This document shows positions 17,311 through 26,054 of a stretch of DNA of 64,000 nt, one piece after another. The stretch comes from CBDCVD01 sp965224015 (GTDB lineage Bacteria; Pseudomonadota; Alphaproteobacteria; Rhizobiales; CBDCVD01). The notes beneath the pieces were generated by a model. It was given only the letters and a program-made list of their open reading frames with translations. It had not been told where the DNA came from and searched no databases. Made by a program: the position numbers and the translations under genes. The stretch is taken from assembly GCA_965224015.1 (NCBI GenBank), contig OZ245032.1:1426001-1490000 (forward strand), in the 5' to 3' direction. Numbering within the stretch: position 1 is the stretch's first letter; the number at the start of each line of letters is the position of its first letter.

Positions 17311-17372
17311 TAGAGCGTATCAGGTTTTAATAGAACCATTCTGACGGAGCGATTTTGCGACAAGATGGGTCT
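17311..17372 (+). repeat. Solo family C end (right-end type)
   Basis: About 60 bases match the reverse complement of the right end of the complete element at 51170-51444, including the inner part GACGGAGCGATTTTG. It lies between a B fragment and a full B copy. Confidence 0.8.
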
Positions 17373-17478
17373 TAATACCAAGGGTCTTTGACAAGGGCCC
17401 ATGCATTAGCGTCAAAGAGGTGTGTTATCAAGGCAGTACACCAGTCGGCGTGTCTATAAAGCCAATACCGCTGGTATA
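17373..17478 (+). repeat. Family B intergenic repeat, copy B1
   Basis: A full-length copy, from TAATACCAAGGG to CCGCTGGTATA. It contains the conserved inner blocks GCGTCAAAGAGGTGTGTTAT and AGTACACCAGTCGGCGTGTC. It lies in the promoter region between the SDR gene and the enolase-superfamily gene. Confidence 0.88.
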
Positions 17479-17641
17479 ACGTCCATTCGTGATCTGGTCG
17501 CCCCGCAAGGCCTGAATAAACGCTTAGGGAAATAGCAGCAAAGCGACCCGCGACACAAACTGATGACCGTCGCTATAGGCAAAACCCGGGGAGATAAGCC
17601 CGGCAAGCCGACAGGACGCCCTGATGGGAGGATAGCATCAC

Positions 17642-18778
17642 GTGGACCGTATTGAGACCATCGAACCCATGGCCATCGCCTATGCGGACGCCAACGATTT
17701 CGGCACCACACGGCGCACCGTACTGGTTCGCGTTGCAACACGGGACGGGATTGTCGGATGGGGCGAGAGTATCGCCATGTGGCCCGAGGCGTGCAAAGCC
17801 GTTTGCGTTATCATCAGCGACGGCGTCCTGCCTTTGCTGCAAGGCAGGTCCGCCGAAGACGCTGAAGACATTGACGGCGCCTGGGAAGCCATGCGCCGTC
17901 ATATGTTCTGGTATGGCGAGGGGGGTATTGCATCCCTGGCCATCTCCGGCGTCGACATGGCCCTTTGGGACATCGCAGGCCAGCGCGCGGGCGCGCCGCT
18001 CCATGACCTTTTCGGAGGCCTACAGCACAAGCGCCTTCTCGCCAATGCATCCGCCCACGTTAACAAGAAGGGCGAGGCGGCGTGCGTGGCGGAAGTCGTT
18101 GGTTTTTTTGAGGCCGGATTTCGCTCCACCAAGCTTGGCTTTGCAAAAACAGGCGAATCGACCATTGGCGGGGATCCGGACACGGATGTCAGCTTCATCC
18201 GCTCCCTGCGCCGGGCCCTTGGCGATGCGGCGGAGATTCTTGTTGATATCGGCAACGGTGTCCGCTGGGACGTGGATACCGCCATATCGGTTGCCAACCG
18301 CATGGCCGAATATCGTATCGGATGGTACGAAGAACCGCTCTATCCGACCGACGACGCGGGGTACAAAAAGCTGAAAGCGAATACGTCCGTGCGCATTGCC
18401 AGTGGCGAGCGGGAATTTACGCGTACCGGTTATCGGCGGCAAATGGAAATGGGTGCCGTTGATGTCTTTGGTATTGACCCTGCCCGTGTCGAAGGCATTA
18501 CCGGCTTTCGCCACGTCGATGCTTTGGCTTCCCGCCATGGCAAGGCCATCAACGCGCATGCCTGGTCGACGGCAATCACCACCGCCGCCAGCCTGCATTT
18601 GTCGCTGGCCTCGCCAAACGCGGAAATCTTCGAATATAAGCCCTTCGACGTGGTCGTGCAAAACGACCTTGTCGAGGAGCGCCTGTGGCACAGGGATGGC
18701 TGGGCCTATCCTTTGACAGGTCCGGGCCTCGGCATCACTGTGCGCGAAGATGTCGTTCGTTCATTGAGGTTTGCATGA
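17642..18778 (+). CDS. Mandelate racemase/muconate lactonizing enzyme family protein
   Basis: An enolase-superfamily enzyme of 378 residues that abstracts a proton alpha to a carboxylate; members are sugar-acid dehydratases, cycloisomerases or racemases. The start is GTG 17642, with GGGAGG upstream. Metal ligands are Asp202 (VDIGNG), Glu230 (WYEEP) and Glu256 (SGERE). Lys164 is the candidate base on one face; Asp279 and His306 (NAHAW) form the dyad on the other with the same 27-residue spacing as in mandelate racemase. It overlaps the next gene by ATGA. Context suggests a sugar acid as substrate, but I cannot name it. Confidence 0.9.
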   Translation: MDRIETIEPMAIAYADANDFGTTRRTVLVRVATRDGIVGWGESIAMWPEACKAVCVIISDGVLPLLQGRSAEDAEDIDGAWEAMRRHMFWYGEGGIASLAISGVDMALWDIAGQRAGAPLHDLFGGLQHKRLLANASAHVNKKGEAACVAEVVGFFEAGFRSTKLGFAKTGESTIGGDPDTDVSFIRSLRRALGDAAEILVDIGNGVRWDVDTAISVANRMAEYRIGWYEEPLYPTDDAGYKKLKANTSVRIASGEREFTRTGYRRQMEMGAVDVFGIDPARVEGITGFRHVDALASRHGKAINAHAWSTAITTAASLHLSLASPNAEIFEYKPFDVVVQNDLVEERLWHRDGWAYPLTGPGLGITVREDVVRSLRFA

Positions 18779-19566
18779 GCCACCGTGAAACCAGATACGG
18801 GCTCACCCGCCCAAGCGAGGACGACATCCGGCAACCTGGCTTCTCCACACCGTGGGATGCGCCTATGGTGCCACCGTTTCCGTTCCGGTTTCGCAACGCG
18901 GAAATTTTGACACTTTATTGGCGCACGGACCCGCAGGCGATTGCCTTTTTGCTTCCCCCGCCCCTGCAATCGACCGGTGACATTGCCTGCGTTCATATTT
19001 ACAGGATGAACGATGCGGACTGGACCGGTCCTTATTGTGAGAGCAATGTGATGGTCGGCGCACGCCTGCCAGCGAAAAAGGTGGAAGGGGCTTATTCCCC
19101 ATACCTTGTCCTCTCCTCAGACGTGGGTGTGACCCACGGGCGGGAAGTGCACGGACAACCGAAGAAATACGGCCGGCCTGGCCTTGACTTTCGCGGCGAT
19201 CTGATCGTCGGCCGTGTTGAGCGCAACGGCATTGATGTCATAACCGGCACGCTGGCTTACAAGCACCAAGCCGCAAAGGCCGGCGATCTCAAGCCCTATT
19301 TTGATTTCTCTACAAATCTGAATTTGAAGGCCATTGATCACATAGATGCGCGCGCGGCTGTTCGCCAGATTACGTCGCGGCGGTTAACAGATGTGCACGT
19401 CCATGAAGCCTGGTGCGGGGCCTGCACACTTGAGCTTCGCGCCAATGCACAATTGCCGGTTTTTCGATTGCCCGTGGTGGAACCCCTGGAAGGCTTTTTC
19501 TGGCGCGCCGACTTTACACTTGTGGCCGGGGACATCGTGTACGATTATTTGGAGTCTGAGCGATGA
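18775..19566 (+). CDS. Acetoacetate decarboxylase-fold protein
   Basis: 263 residues of the acetoacetate decarboxylase superfamily. The start is the ATG at 18775, which overlaps the previous stop. The signature GREVHGQPKKYG places Lys130-Lys131 where the Schiff-base lysine pair of the clostridial enzyme lies. The family uses this lysine for decarboxylation or for aldol and dehydration chemistry on keto acids. In this operon the likely substrate is a keto-acid intermediate made by the enolase-superfamily enzyme (inference). It overlaps the following dehydrogenase gene by ATGA, so the three genes are translationally coupled. Confidence 0.88.
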   Translation: MSHRETRYGLTRPSEDDIRQPGFSTPWDAPMVPPFPFRFRNAEILTLYWRTDPQAIAFLLPPPLQSTGDIACVHIYRMNDADWTGPYCESNVMVGARLPAKKVEGAYSPYLVLSSDVGVTHGREVHGQPKKYGRPGLDFRGDLIVGRVERNGIDVITGTLAYKHQAAKAGDLKPYFDFSTNLNLKAIDHIDARAAVRQITSRRLTDVHVHEAWCGACTLELRANAQLPVFRLPVVEPLEGFFWRADFTLVAGDIVYDYLESER

Positions 19567-20525
19567 CAGCGCGGGTTGTTGTTACGGACTACAGCTTTCC
19601 TGATTTGCGCCAGGAGGAACGCGCGGCAAGCGAGGGCGGCGCCACGTTTTTTGCGCATCAATGTAAAAGCGCCGATGACGTTGCACGCGCGGTCGCCGGC
19701 GCCAGCGTTGTTGCGGTGCAATTTGCGCCCTTCGAGCGGGTTGCAGCCGAAGCGGTGCAACCGGGAGCGACGATTATTCGCTACGGTGTCGGTTACGACA
19801 ACATCAATCTCGTCGCTGCCCGCGATTGCGGCCTGCAAGTGGGCTATGTTCCTGACTATTGTGTCGAGGAAGTTGCGGAACATACTGTCTCGGCGGTGCT
19901 GGCGTTGTTGCGCAAGCTCGGGCCCCTTGATGCTTCGGTGCGAGAGGGAGAATGGGCCGCTGTTGCCTGCGCCAAACCGCTGAAGCCGTTTGCACAAACG
20001 ACGGTGGGCTTTTTTGGTCTTGGCCATATCGGCAGGGCCGTTCTTGAGCGCCTGAAGGCCTTTGGCTTTCGGTTCATCGCCAGGGACCCGGGCCTGGCAC
20101 AGGCTGACGCTGATGCGCTTGGGGTTACGCTCGTGGATGCGGATACGCTTTTGGCCAAGGCAGACGTTATTTCGCTGCACGCTCCCGCGACAAAAACAAC
20201 CACCGGCTTTTTTAATGCCAAACGGCTGGCGAAGATGCAACCGCATGCCATGCTGGTCAATAGTGCGCGAGGTCAACTCATTGTCGAGGAGGATTTGGCG
20301 CAGGCGTTAAAAACCGGAGCTATAGCCGCTGCGGCCCTGGACGTGTTCCAGACAGAGCCGTTGCCGCTGCGGTCGCCGCTTCGCGATGCCCCGAACGTAA
20401 CATTGACGCCGCATGTCGCCTGGTATTCGGATATCGCGATCGATCGTTTGCAAAAGCTTGTTGCAAACGATATCACGCGCGCACTGCGCGGGAGGCCTCC
20501 ACGCAGGCCGGTTCGGCTCGCTTGA
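19563..20525 (+). CDS. D-isomer-specific 2-hydroxyacid dehydrogenase (CtBP/SerA-like)
   Basis: A 320-residue NAD-dependent dehydrogenase. The nucleotide motif GLGHIG (152-157) is intact, as are the catalytic residues Arg236 (NSARG), Glu265 (DVFQTEP) and His284 (TPHVAWYS). The sequence is closest in style to the C-terminal-binding-protein group often found in sugar catabolic operons. It would reduce or oxidise a 2-keto/2-hydroxy acid in the pathway. It is translationally coupled to the upstream ADC-like gene; the ABC importer genes follow after 100 bases. Confidence 0.92.
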   Translation: MTARVVVTDYSFPDLRQEERAASEGGATFFAHQCKSADDVARAVAGASVVAVQFAPFERVAAEAVQPGATIIRYGVGYDNINLVAARDCGLQVGYVPDYCVEEVAEHTVSAVLALLRKLGPLDASVREGEWAAVACAKPLKPFAQTTVGFFGLGHIGRAVLERLKAFGFRFIARDPGLAQADADALGVTLVDADTLLAKADVISLHAPATKTTTGFFNAKRLAKMQPHAMLVNSARGQLIVEEDLAQALKTGAIAAAALDVFQTEPLPLRSPLRDAPNVTLTPHVAWYSDIAIDRLQKLVANDITRALRGRPPRRPVRLA

Positions 20526-20627
20526 GGGGAATTGTTGCCGAGCGGACGTTTGCGGGCGTCTTGGTTGGCATCACAATTTGGCGCCTTGGCGCCGCAACTA
20601 AACGTATGAACGTATGGAGGATTTGCT

Positions 20628-21671
20628 ATGAAAATGAAAACAATGCTCGCCATCACATCGGCTTTGATGCTGGCGACAACACAGCTCGTTCACGCCGATG
20701 CCATTACATTGCAACCCGGCAAACAGACCAATATAGTTCTTTTGCCCAAGTTCCTTGGCATTCTAGTTTTTGATCAGGCCAACGAGGGGGCGCAGGAAGC
20801 GCATAAGGCGTTGCAGAACCCGGGCAAACTTCTGTTTCAGGGACCAACACCGGAGAATTCTGTTGCCGGTCAGATTGAGATCATGACCACATCGGCCACC
20901 CAGAAACAGGGCGCGGTGTTGTTGTCAAACAACGCCGGCGACCAGATCGTACCATCCGCCAAGGCCGCACAGGCAGCCGGCACCAAGGTCGTAACCTGGG
21001 ACAGCCCCATCCCCTCAGGCGATGGAGAGGACGTTTTTGTTGCTCAGGTGGATTTCGCATCCATTGGAACAGTCATGGCCGACATGTCCCACTCCATTCT
21101 CGGTGGCAAGGGCAAACTCGCCATCCTGTCCGCAACCCCGGATGCGGCCAATCAAAACGCCTGGATTGCCAGCTTCCGGGAAGTTCTTGGCAGTCATGAT
21201 AAATACAAGGATCTTGTGCTCGTTGACACGGTCTATGGCGATGACCAATCGGAAGTCAGCTACAACCGCGCGTTGGCGCTGGTCGATAAATATCCTGATC
21301 TCGGCCTTATTATGTCACCGACGACGGTTGGCATTCAAGCCTCGGCCAAAGCCATGCAGGATGAAGGTTTATGCGATAAGGTGAAGGTCAGCGGCCTGGG
21401 CCTGCCTGCCGAGATGGTGTCCTATACCCTGAACGGTTGCGCACCGGAGTTTGCGCTTTGGGATTTTCGTGACCTTGGATACCTGACCTACTACACCGCA
21501 TATGGATTGGCAACGAGCCAGTTGCAGGGCGAAATCGGCGAAAGGTTCAACGCTGGACGTATGGGCGAATACACCATTGAAGAAGACCCAGGCCGCAAGG
21601 GCGCCAAGCGCATCCTCATGGGACCCTTTACGGTTTACAACAAGGACAATGTCGAAGCCGCAGCCAAATAA
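20628..21671 (+). CDS. rhaS: Sugar ABC transporter substrate-binding protein (RhaS-like)
   Basis: A periplasmic binding protein of the ribose/rhamnose/autoinducer-2 family. The N-terminal signal peptide (about 1-24) ends ...QLVHADA, followed by the sugar-binding lobes. Blocks such as LLSNNAGDQI and DFRDLGYLTYYTA are typical of the RhaS group. It has 347 residues and an AGGAG-type ribosome site (ATGGAGG) before the ATG. It is the first gene of a four-gene importer and is separated from the ATPase gene by a strong hairpin, which usually gives extra binding-protein expression. Rhamnose specificity is suggested by the mutarotase in the operon but is not certain. Confidence 0.85.
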   Translation: MKMKTMLAITSALMLATTQLVHADAITLQPGKQTNIVLLPKFLGILVFDQANEGAQEAHKALQNPGKLLFQGPTPENSVAGQIEIMTTSATQKQGAVLLSNNAGDQIVPSAKAAQAAGTKVVTWDSPIPSGDGEDVFVAQVDFASIGTVMADMSHSILGGKGKLAILSATPDAANQNAWIASFREVLGSHDKYKDLVLVDTVYGDDQSEVSYNRALALVDKYPDLGLIMSPTTVGIQASAKAMQDEGLCDKVKVSGLGLPAEMVSYTLNGCAPEFALWDFRDLGYLTYYTAYGLATSQLQGEIGERFNAGRMGEYTIEEDPGRKGAKRILMGPFTVYNKDNVEAAAK

Positions 21672-21683
21672 GCGGTATACTCC

Positions 21684-21718
21684 GGTGGGCAGCACAGGTC
21701 ACGCTGCCCACCATTTTT
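21684..21718 (+). terminator. Intra-operon hairpin with T-run between binding protein and ATPase genes
   Basis: A perfect 10-base-pair stem, GGTGGGCAGC with GCTGCCCACC, around a 9-base loop, followed at once by ATTTTT. It starts 12 bases after the binding-protein stop. It would act as a partial terminator or as a 3' stabiliser of the binding-protein mRNA. Confidence 0.8.
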
Positions 21719-21731
21719 GGAAAACACAATC

Positions 21732-23240
21732 GTGAGCGTTCCCCTTCTGACCCTTCGCGCAGTCAGCAAAACCTTCGGCATGACCGTGGCGCTTGATGAG
21801 ATGTCTATTGCCCTTGAGCCCGGCGAGGTTCACGCCATTGTCGGTGAAAACGGCGCCGGCAAGTCGACCATGATCAAGATCATGACCGGGGTTCACCAGC
21901 CAACCCGGGGTTCGGTTACGATCGATGGAGCAACCGTCACAATCAATGGGCCCCATGCGGCGCGAGAGGCCGGCATAGCGGCCATGTATCAAGAGCCGAT
22001 GGTCTTTCCTGATCTTGATGTGGCCGAGAATATTTTTATCAGTTCCACCCGCGAGGGTTTGTTGCAAAATCGCAAGGCCTTGCAGCAAAAGGCTCGCGCC
22101 CTGATCAGGCGCATCGGCATGCAGGTCGACGTTGATCGCATTGCCAGCGGTTTGACCCTTGCCGAGCAACAGGCCACCGAAATCGCGCGCGCCCTCTCGC
22201 AAAATGTACGTGTGTTGATCATGGACGAGCCGACGGCCGCATTGTCAGCGCACGAAGCGGCACAGTTGCGCCGGATCGCCAAAACCCTCGCAAGGGATGG
22301 TGTTTCGGTCGTTTACATTTCGCACAGGCTGGAAGAAATTTTTGAAATTGCCGACAGGGTGACAGTCATTCGCGACGGCCGACACATTTCTACGCGACCG
22401 GCAAGCCAGGTGAGTGCTCAGACGATGATTGCCGAAATGGTGGGCCGCGATGTGGGGAATTATTTTGAGAAGGGCCCCTCACATGTCCGCGACGAGGTGC
22501 TGCTGCGCGTCAAGGCGCTTGGTCGCGATGGTGTCTTTGAGAACATTTCCTTTGATCTTCATAAGGGTGAGATCGTCTGTATGGCGGGCCTTATTGGTGC
22601 GCGGCGCACCGACGTGGCTTTGGCCCTATTTGGCATCGCACCGGCAAGCACGGGCGAGGTCCACTATAAGGCGAGGCCATTTCTCCCCAAAAATCCGCGC
22701 ATCGCCATCGACGCCGGCATCGCCTATGTATCCGAGGATCGCCGCAAGCTCGGTCTTGTTATGCCGATGCCAATTGGCGCCAACATCACCTTGGCGACGC
22801 TTTCCCGATATCTGTCTAAAGCCGGCCTGTTGAACCGCAAACACGAGCAGGAGACCGCGCAGGCGTACCAGCAAAAGTTCAATATTCGCGCGCCTCATAT
22901 GGACCTTGCGGTCGAGATGCTGTCGGGAGGCAATCAGCAGAAAGTCATGTTGGCAAAGTGGCTGAATATGCAGCCGGACCTGCTGATTTTTGATGAACCC
23001 ACGCGCGGCATTGATATTGGTGCCAAGGCCGAGGTGCATGACCTCATTCGCGCATTTGTTGCCAAAGGCGGCGCCGCTCTTGTGATCTCGTCGGACCTTC
23101 CTGAGGTTTTGGCACTTGGCGACCGCATTATGGTTATGCGCGAAGGCCGGCAAATCGGTATCATCGATAACGCCGAGGCGACGCAAGAACGTATCATGGC
23201 CCTGGCCACGGGACAGGTTGACCTGCGGGAGGCCTCGTGA
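21732..23240 (+). CDS. rhaT: Sugar ABC transporter ATP-binding protein (RhaT/RbsA-like)
   Basis: A fused two-domain ATPase of the carbohydrate CUT2 type, about 500 residues. The first domain has the Walker A motif GENGAGKST and the Walker B run VLIMDEPTAALS. The second has the degenerate Walker A typical of the family, the signature LSGGNQQKVMLAKWL and LLIFDEPTRGIDIG. The start is set at GTG 21732 (MSVPLLTLR); an upstream TTG at 21717 is also in frame. It overlaps the first permease gene. It powers import together with the two permeases downstream. Confidence 0.93.
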   Translation: MSVPLLTLRAVSKTFGMTVALDEMSIALEPGEVHAIVGENGAGKSTMIKIMTGVHQPTRGSVTIDGATVTINGPHAAREAGIAAMYQEPMVFPDLDVAENIFISSTREGLLQNRKALQQKARALIRRIGMQVDVDRIASGLTLAEQQATEIARALSQNVRVLIMDEPTAALSAHEAAQLRRIAKTLARDGVSVVYISHRLEEIFEIADRVTVIRDGRHISTRPASQVSAQTMIAEMVGRDVGNYFEKGPSHVRDEVLLRVKALGRDGVFENISFDLHKGEIVCMAGLIGARRTDVALALFGIAPASTGEVHYKARPFLPKNPRIAIDAGIAYVSEDRRKLGLVMPMPIGANITLATLSRYLSKAGLLNRKHEQETAQAYQQKFNIRAPHMDLAVEMLSGGNQQKVMLAKWLNMQPDLLIFDEPTRGIDIGAKAEVHDLIRAFVAKGGAALVISSDLPEVLALGDRIMVMREGRQIGIIDNAEATQERIMALATGQVDLREAS

Positions 23241-24289
23241 TGGCCAGTTGGCTAGCCCGTGTGAGCCCCCAGACCTTGCGCATTCTTGCACTCTTATGCG
23301 TACTGTTCTTGGTCGTTGTGTTCTTTTCGACGCAAATTGACAATTATCTCAACGGGCGTCTGTTTAATCGCATTAGCAGTTCCGTTGCGATCATGGCGTT
23401 GATCGCCACGGGGCAGACTCTTGTCATTATTACGCGCAATATCGACCTGTCGGTGGGCTCGATTGTTGGCTTTTCCGCCTTTGCCGCGGGATCGTTTGTA
23501 TCCGGCATGGCGGAGGTGCATCCTGCGCTTTTGACCCTTTATGCGATTGCTGTGGGCGCTGCCTTTGGCGCGGTCAACGGGGCCCTTGTCGCTTATGCCC
23601 GCATCCCCTCGATTATTGTAACCCTGGCTACGCTTGCGCTGTTTCGCTCCTTTCTGGTGGAGTACTCCGATGCCAAATCGATCACATCGTCGACGCTGCC
23701 TCCGTGGCTGGTACAATTTCCCAATACGCCGCTGTTTGAAATTGGCACGTTTGACTTTCGCGCCGGATTCGCTGCAGCCCTTTTTATCGTCATCATGACA
23801 CATATTATTCTTAATCGGTTTCGCCCCGCGCGGCGGCTTTATGCCGTGGGGTCCAATCCGGAAGCCGCCGCGATGGCTGGTATCAATACAAAGGCAACGA
23901 TATTTACGGCCTTTGTTTTGTCCGGGGCCCTTGCCGGGCTTGCGGGACTGATGTTTCTGGCCCGCTTTGGCAATATTACCGTCGTCGCCGGGCTTGGCTT
24001 TGAACTGAAGTCGGTGGCCGCCTCGGTTGTTGGCGGGGTGAATATTTTTGGCGGATCGGGAACGGTTATTGGGGCATTCATCGGGGCTGTTCTTGTGGAC
24101 CTGATCGATACCAGTCTGGTGCGCTGGCAGCTTGTTAGCGAATTCTGGCGCGAGGCCATTCTCGGCGCTCTGATCCTTGCCTCTGTTGCCGCGGATGCGG
24201 TTCTCATGCGCCGCCTTATTCGACTACGCCGGTCGTCCGGGCAAAAGCGGGTCAAGCCAAAGATCGTTGCCGGGGAGGCTGCCGAATGA
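23240..24289 (+). CDS. rhaP: Sugar ABC transporter permease (RhaP-like)
   Basis: An inner-membrane permease of the RbsC/BPD_transp_2 family, 349 residues with about nine or ten hydrophobic segments. The family motif ITRNIDLSVGSIVG is near residue 65-80, and the C-terminal GGVNIFGGSGTVIGAFIGA is clear. The ATG at 23240 overlaps the ATPase stop (TGATG); a GTG three bases earlier is also in frame. It pairs with the next permease as a heterodimer. Confidence 0.92.
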   Translation: MASWLARVSPQTLRILALLCVLFLVVVFFSTQIDNYLNGRLFNRISSSVAIMALIATGQTLVIITRNIDLSVGSIVGFSAFAAGSFVSGMAEVHPALLTLYAIAVGAAFGAVNGALVAYARIPSIIVTLATLALFRSFLVEYSDAKSITSSTLPPWLVQFPNTPLFEIGTFDFRAGFAAALFIVIMTHIILNRFRPARRLYAVGSNPEAAAMAGINTKATIFTAFVLSGALAGLAGLMFLARFGNITVVAGLGFELKSVAASVVGGVNIFGGSGTVIGAFIGAVLVDLIDTSLVRWQLVSEFWREAILGALILASVAADAVLMRRLIRLRRSSGQKRVKPKIVAGEAAE

Positions 24290-25287
24290 ACGCAAACACG
24301 CGATTTCAACGTCTAAGCCATGGCCTGCAGGGGTGGGAATGGTTTCTCTTGTGCGCGCTTGGGCTTATTATTTTGGCAAACGCCCTTGTGTCACCGCAAT
24401 ATCTGGCGCTCTCCAATCAGATTAACGTGTTCCAGTTGTCGATTGAGAAAATTATCGTTGCCCTGATCATGACGTTTGTCATTATCAACGCGGAGATTGA
24501 CTTGTCGGTCGGCGCGATGATGGGGTTGGCGGCATGCAGTTTCGGCTGGCTTTTTCAGCACAATGTACCGGTCCCCGCGGCCATCGTGATCGTTCTTTTC
24601 ATCGGGGCCGTGGGGGGAGCGTTTAACGGCTATCTTGTGGCTAGAATAGGGCTGCCATCGTTGGTGGTCACCTTGGGAACGTTGATTGGCTTTCGCGGTC
24701 TTGCGCGGGTTCTGGTGGAAGATCGGGGTATTGGCGATTTCCCGCACTGGTTTGATGCCCTTGGTCAACAGGGACTGATCGGACCGTTGCCGTTGGCTTT
24801 GGTCATTTTTTTCTGTCTTTTTGTTTTTCTCTACATTGTTCTGCAACACACCGGTTTCGGTCGCAAGACCTACGTTATCGGTGCGAACCGGGAGGCCGCC
24901 GCGTATGCCGGCATTAACACCGGCCGCCACAAGTTGATCCTGTTTACGGTGTCCGGTCTTGTTTCCGCCCTTGGCGGTTTGCTCTATGCTGCGCGCGTAG
25001 GGGCGGTGCGCGGGGATGTGGCGCTTGGGTTTGAGCTTGACATTATCACCATGGTTCTCCTTGGTGGGGTGAGCATATTTGGCGGCTCGGGAACGCTGCT
25101 TGGTACGCTTCTCGCCATTTTGATTGTGCTTAATCTGCGCAACGGCATGGCGCTACTGAGCATCACGGGGCACATTCAAACGGGTGTCATTGGACTGTTG
25201 TTAATCGGCTCCGTTCTGGCGCCGCGCATTGATCCTGGCGCCTTATTTTCTTCTCGCCGCAGGCAAAATCCCAAGGCGCAGGCATGA
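24286..25287 (+). CDS. rhaQ: Sugar ABC transporter permease (RhaQ-like)
   Basis: The second RbsC-type permease, 333 residues. The motif INAEIDLSVGAMMGL lies near residue 66-80, and GGVSIFGGSGTLLGTLLA is near the C-terminus. It overlaps the first permease by ATGA and the GntR regulator by ATGA, so transport and regulation are translationally linked. It completes the import machine RhaS-T-P-Q. Confidence 0.92.
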   Translation: MNANTRFQRLSHGLQGWEWFLLCALGLIILANALVSPQYLALSNQINVFQLSIEKIIVALIMTFVIINAEIDLSVGAMMGLAACSFGWLFQHNVPVPAAIVIVLFIGAVGGAFNGYLVARIGLPSLVVTLGTLIGFRGLARVLVEDRGIGDFPHWFDALGQQGLIGPLPLALVIFFCLFVFLYIVLQHTGFGRKTYVIGANREAAAYAGINTGRHKLILFTVSGLVSALGGLLYAARVGAVRGDVALGFELDIITMVLLGGVSIFGGSGTLLGTLLAILIVLNLRNGMALLSITGHIQTGVIGLLLIGSVLAPRIDPGALFSSRRRQNPKAQA

Positions 25288-26027
25288 GCAGACAGATCGC
25301 CAAATTTGAGTTCAATGAGTTCGACAAGCCCATTGCGCGCGAGTCGGTCGCCGAGAAGGTGGCCCATCGTGTGCTCGACATGGTCAAGGCCGGTGTTCTC
25401 AAGCCTGACGACCAGCTTCCCCCTGAACGTGAGCTTTCCGCGGTTCTGGGCGTATCCCGGCCGAGTGTGCGGGAGGCTATCCGTGGATTATCGATTTTGG
25501 GTGTCGTGCGCACGCGTCAAGGCGGTGGCGCTTATATCAGCAAGCTCGACGCTGACGCGCTGCTGGGGCCGATACAATTTTTTATTTCGCTCGAGGACGT
25601 GAATATCCGAGAGCTTTATGACGCACGGGGCTTGATCGAGAGTGATGTCGCGCGCCGCGCCGCCGAGCATATTCTCGATGAGGAACTGGAAAAGCTCGAA
25701 ATCATTCTCAACGAGCAGGCTGGTATGGTCGACGACGCCTTGTCATTTCGTATGTCGGACTTTGCGTTCCATGAGGCGATTTGGCTGGGTGCGCGTAACG
25801 CTTTTCTTAAACGCATCGGTGAAAGTCTGAATGTGCTTGGCCTTGAGTTTCGCAAGCGGGCCTGGGAGACGGAGGGGGTTCTACAGCAAAGTTTGCGCGA
25901 TCACCGGCGCTTGCTGGACGCATTGAAAGCCAGCGATTGCGATGCCGCCGCCGCCGCGGCCTCCCGGCACATGCGCAACGTATACAGGTCAACCATCGAT
26001 CATGCAAACAACGGGAAAAGGACATAG
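25284..26027 (+). CDS. FadR-type GntR transcriptional regulator (FCD domain)
   Basis: 247 residues: a winged-helix N-terminal domain with LPPERELSAVLGVSRPSVREAI (about 48-69), then an all-helical FCD ligand domain from about 95. Acidic and histidine residues in the FCD domain (for example in FAFHEAIW) would bind metal and a carboxylate ligand. Such proteins usually repress sugar-acid operons and release DNA on binding the acid. The palindrome at 17217-17231 is a candidate site. Its stop codon lies in the first unit of a 13-base triple repeat. Confidence 0.92.
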   Translation: MSRQIAKFEFNEFDKPIARESVAEKVAHRVLDMVKAGVLKPDDQLPPERELSAVLGVSRPSVREAIRGLSILGVVRTRQGGGAYISKLDADALLGPIQFFISLEDVNIRELYDARGLIESDVARRAAEHILDEELEKLEIILNEQAGMVDDALSFRMSDFAFHEAIWLGARNAFLKRIGESLNVLGLEFRKRAWETEGVLQQSLRDHRRLLDALKASDCDAAAAAASRHMRNVYRSTIDHANNGKRT

Positions 26028-26054
26028 CAAAAGGACATAGCAAAAGGACATAGC
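26016..26054 (+). repeat. Three exact copies of a 13-base unit at a gene junction
   Basis: The unit AAAAGGACATAGC is repeated at 26016, 26029 and 26042. The first copy holds the GntR stop codon; the third supplies the Shine-Dalgarno site (AAAAGGA) and spacing for the ATG at 26055. Every unit contains a ribosome site and a TAG. Confidence 0.97.
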
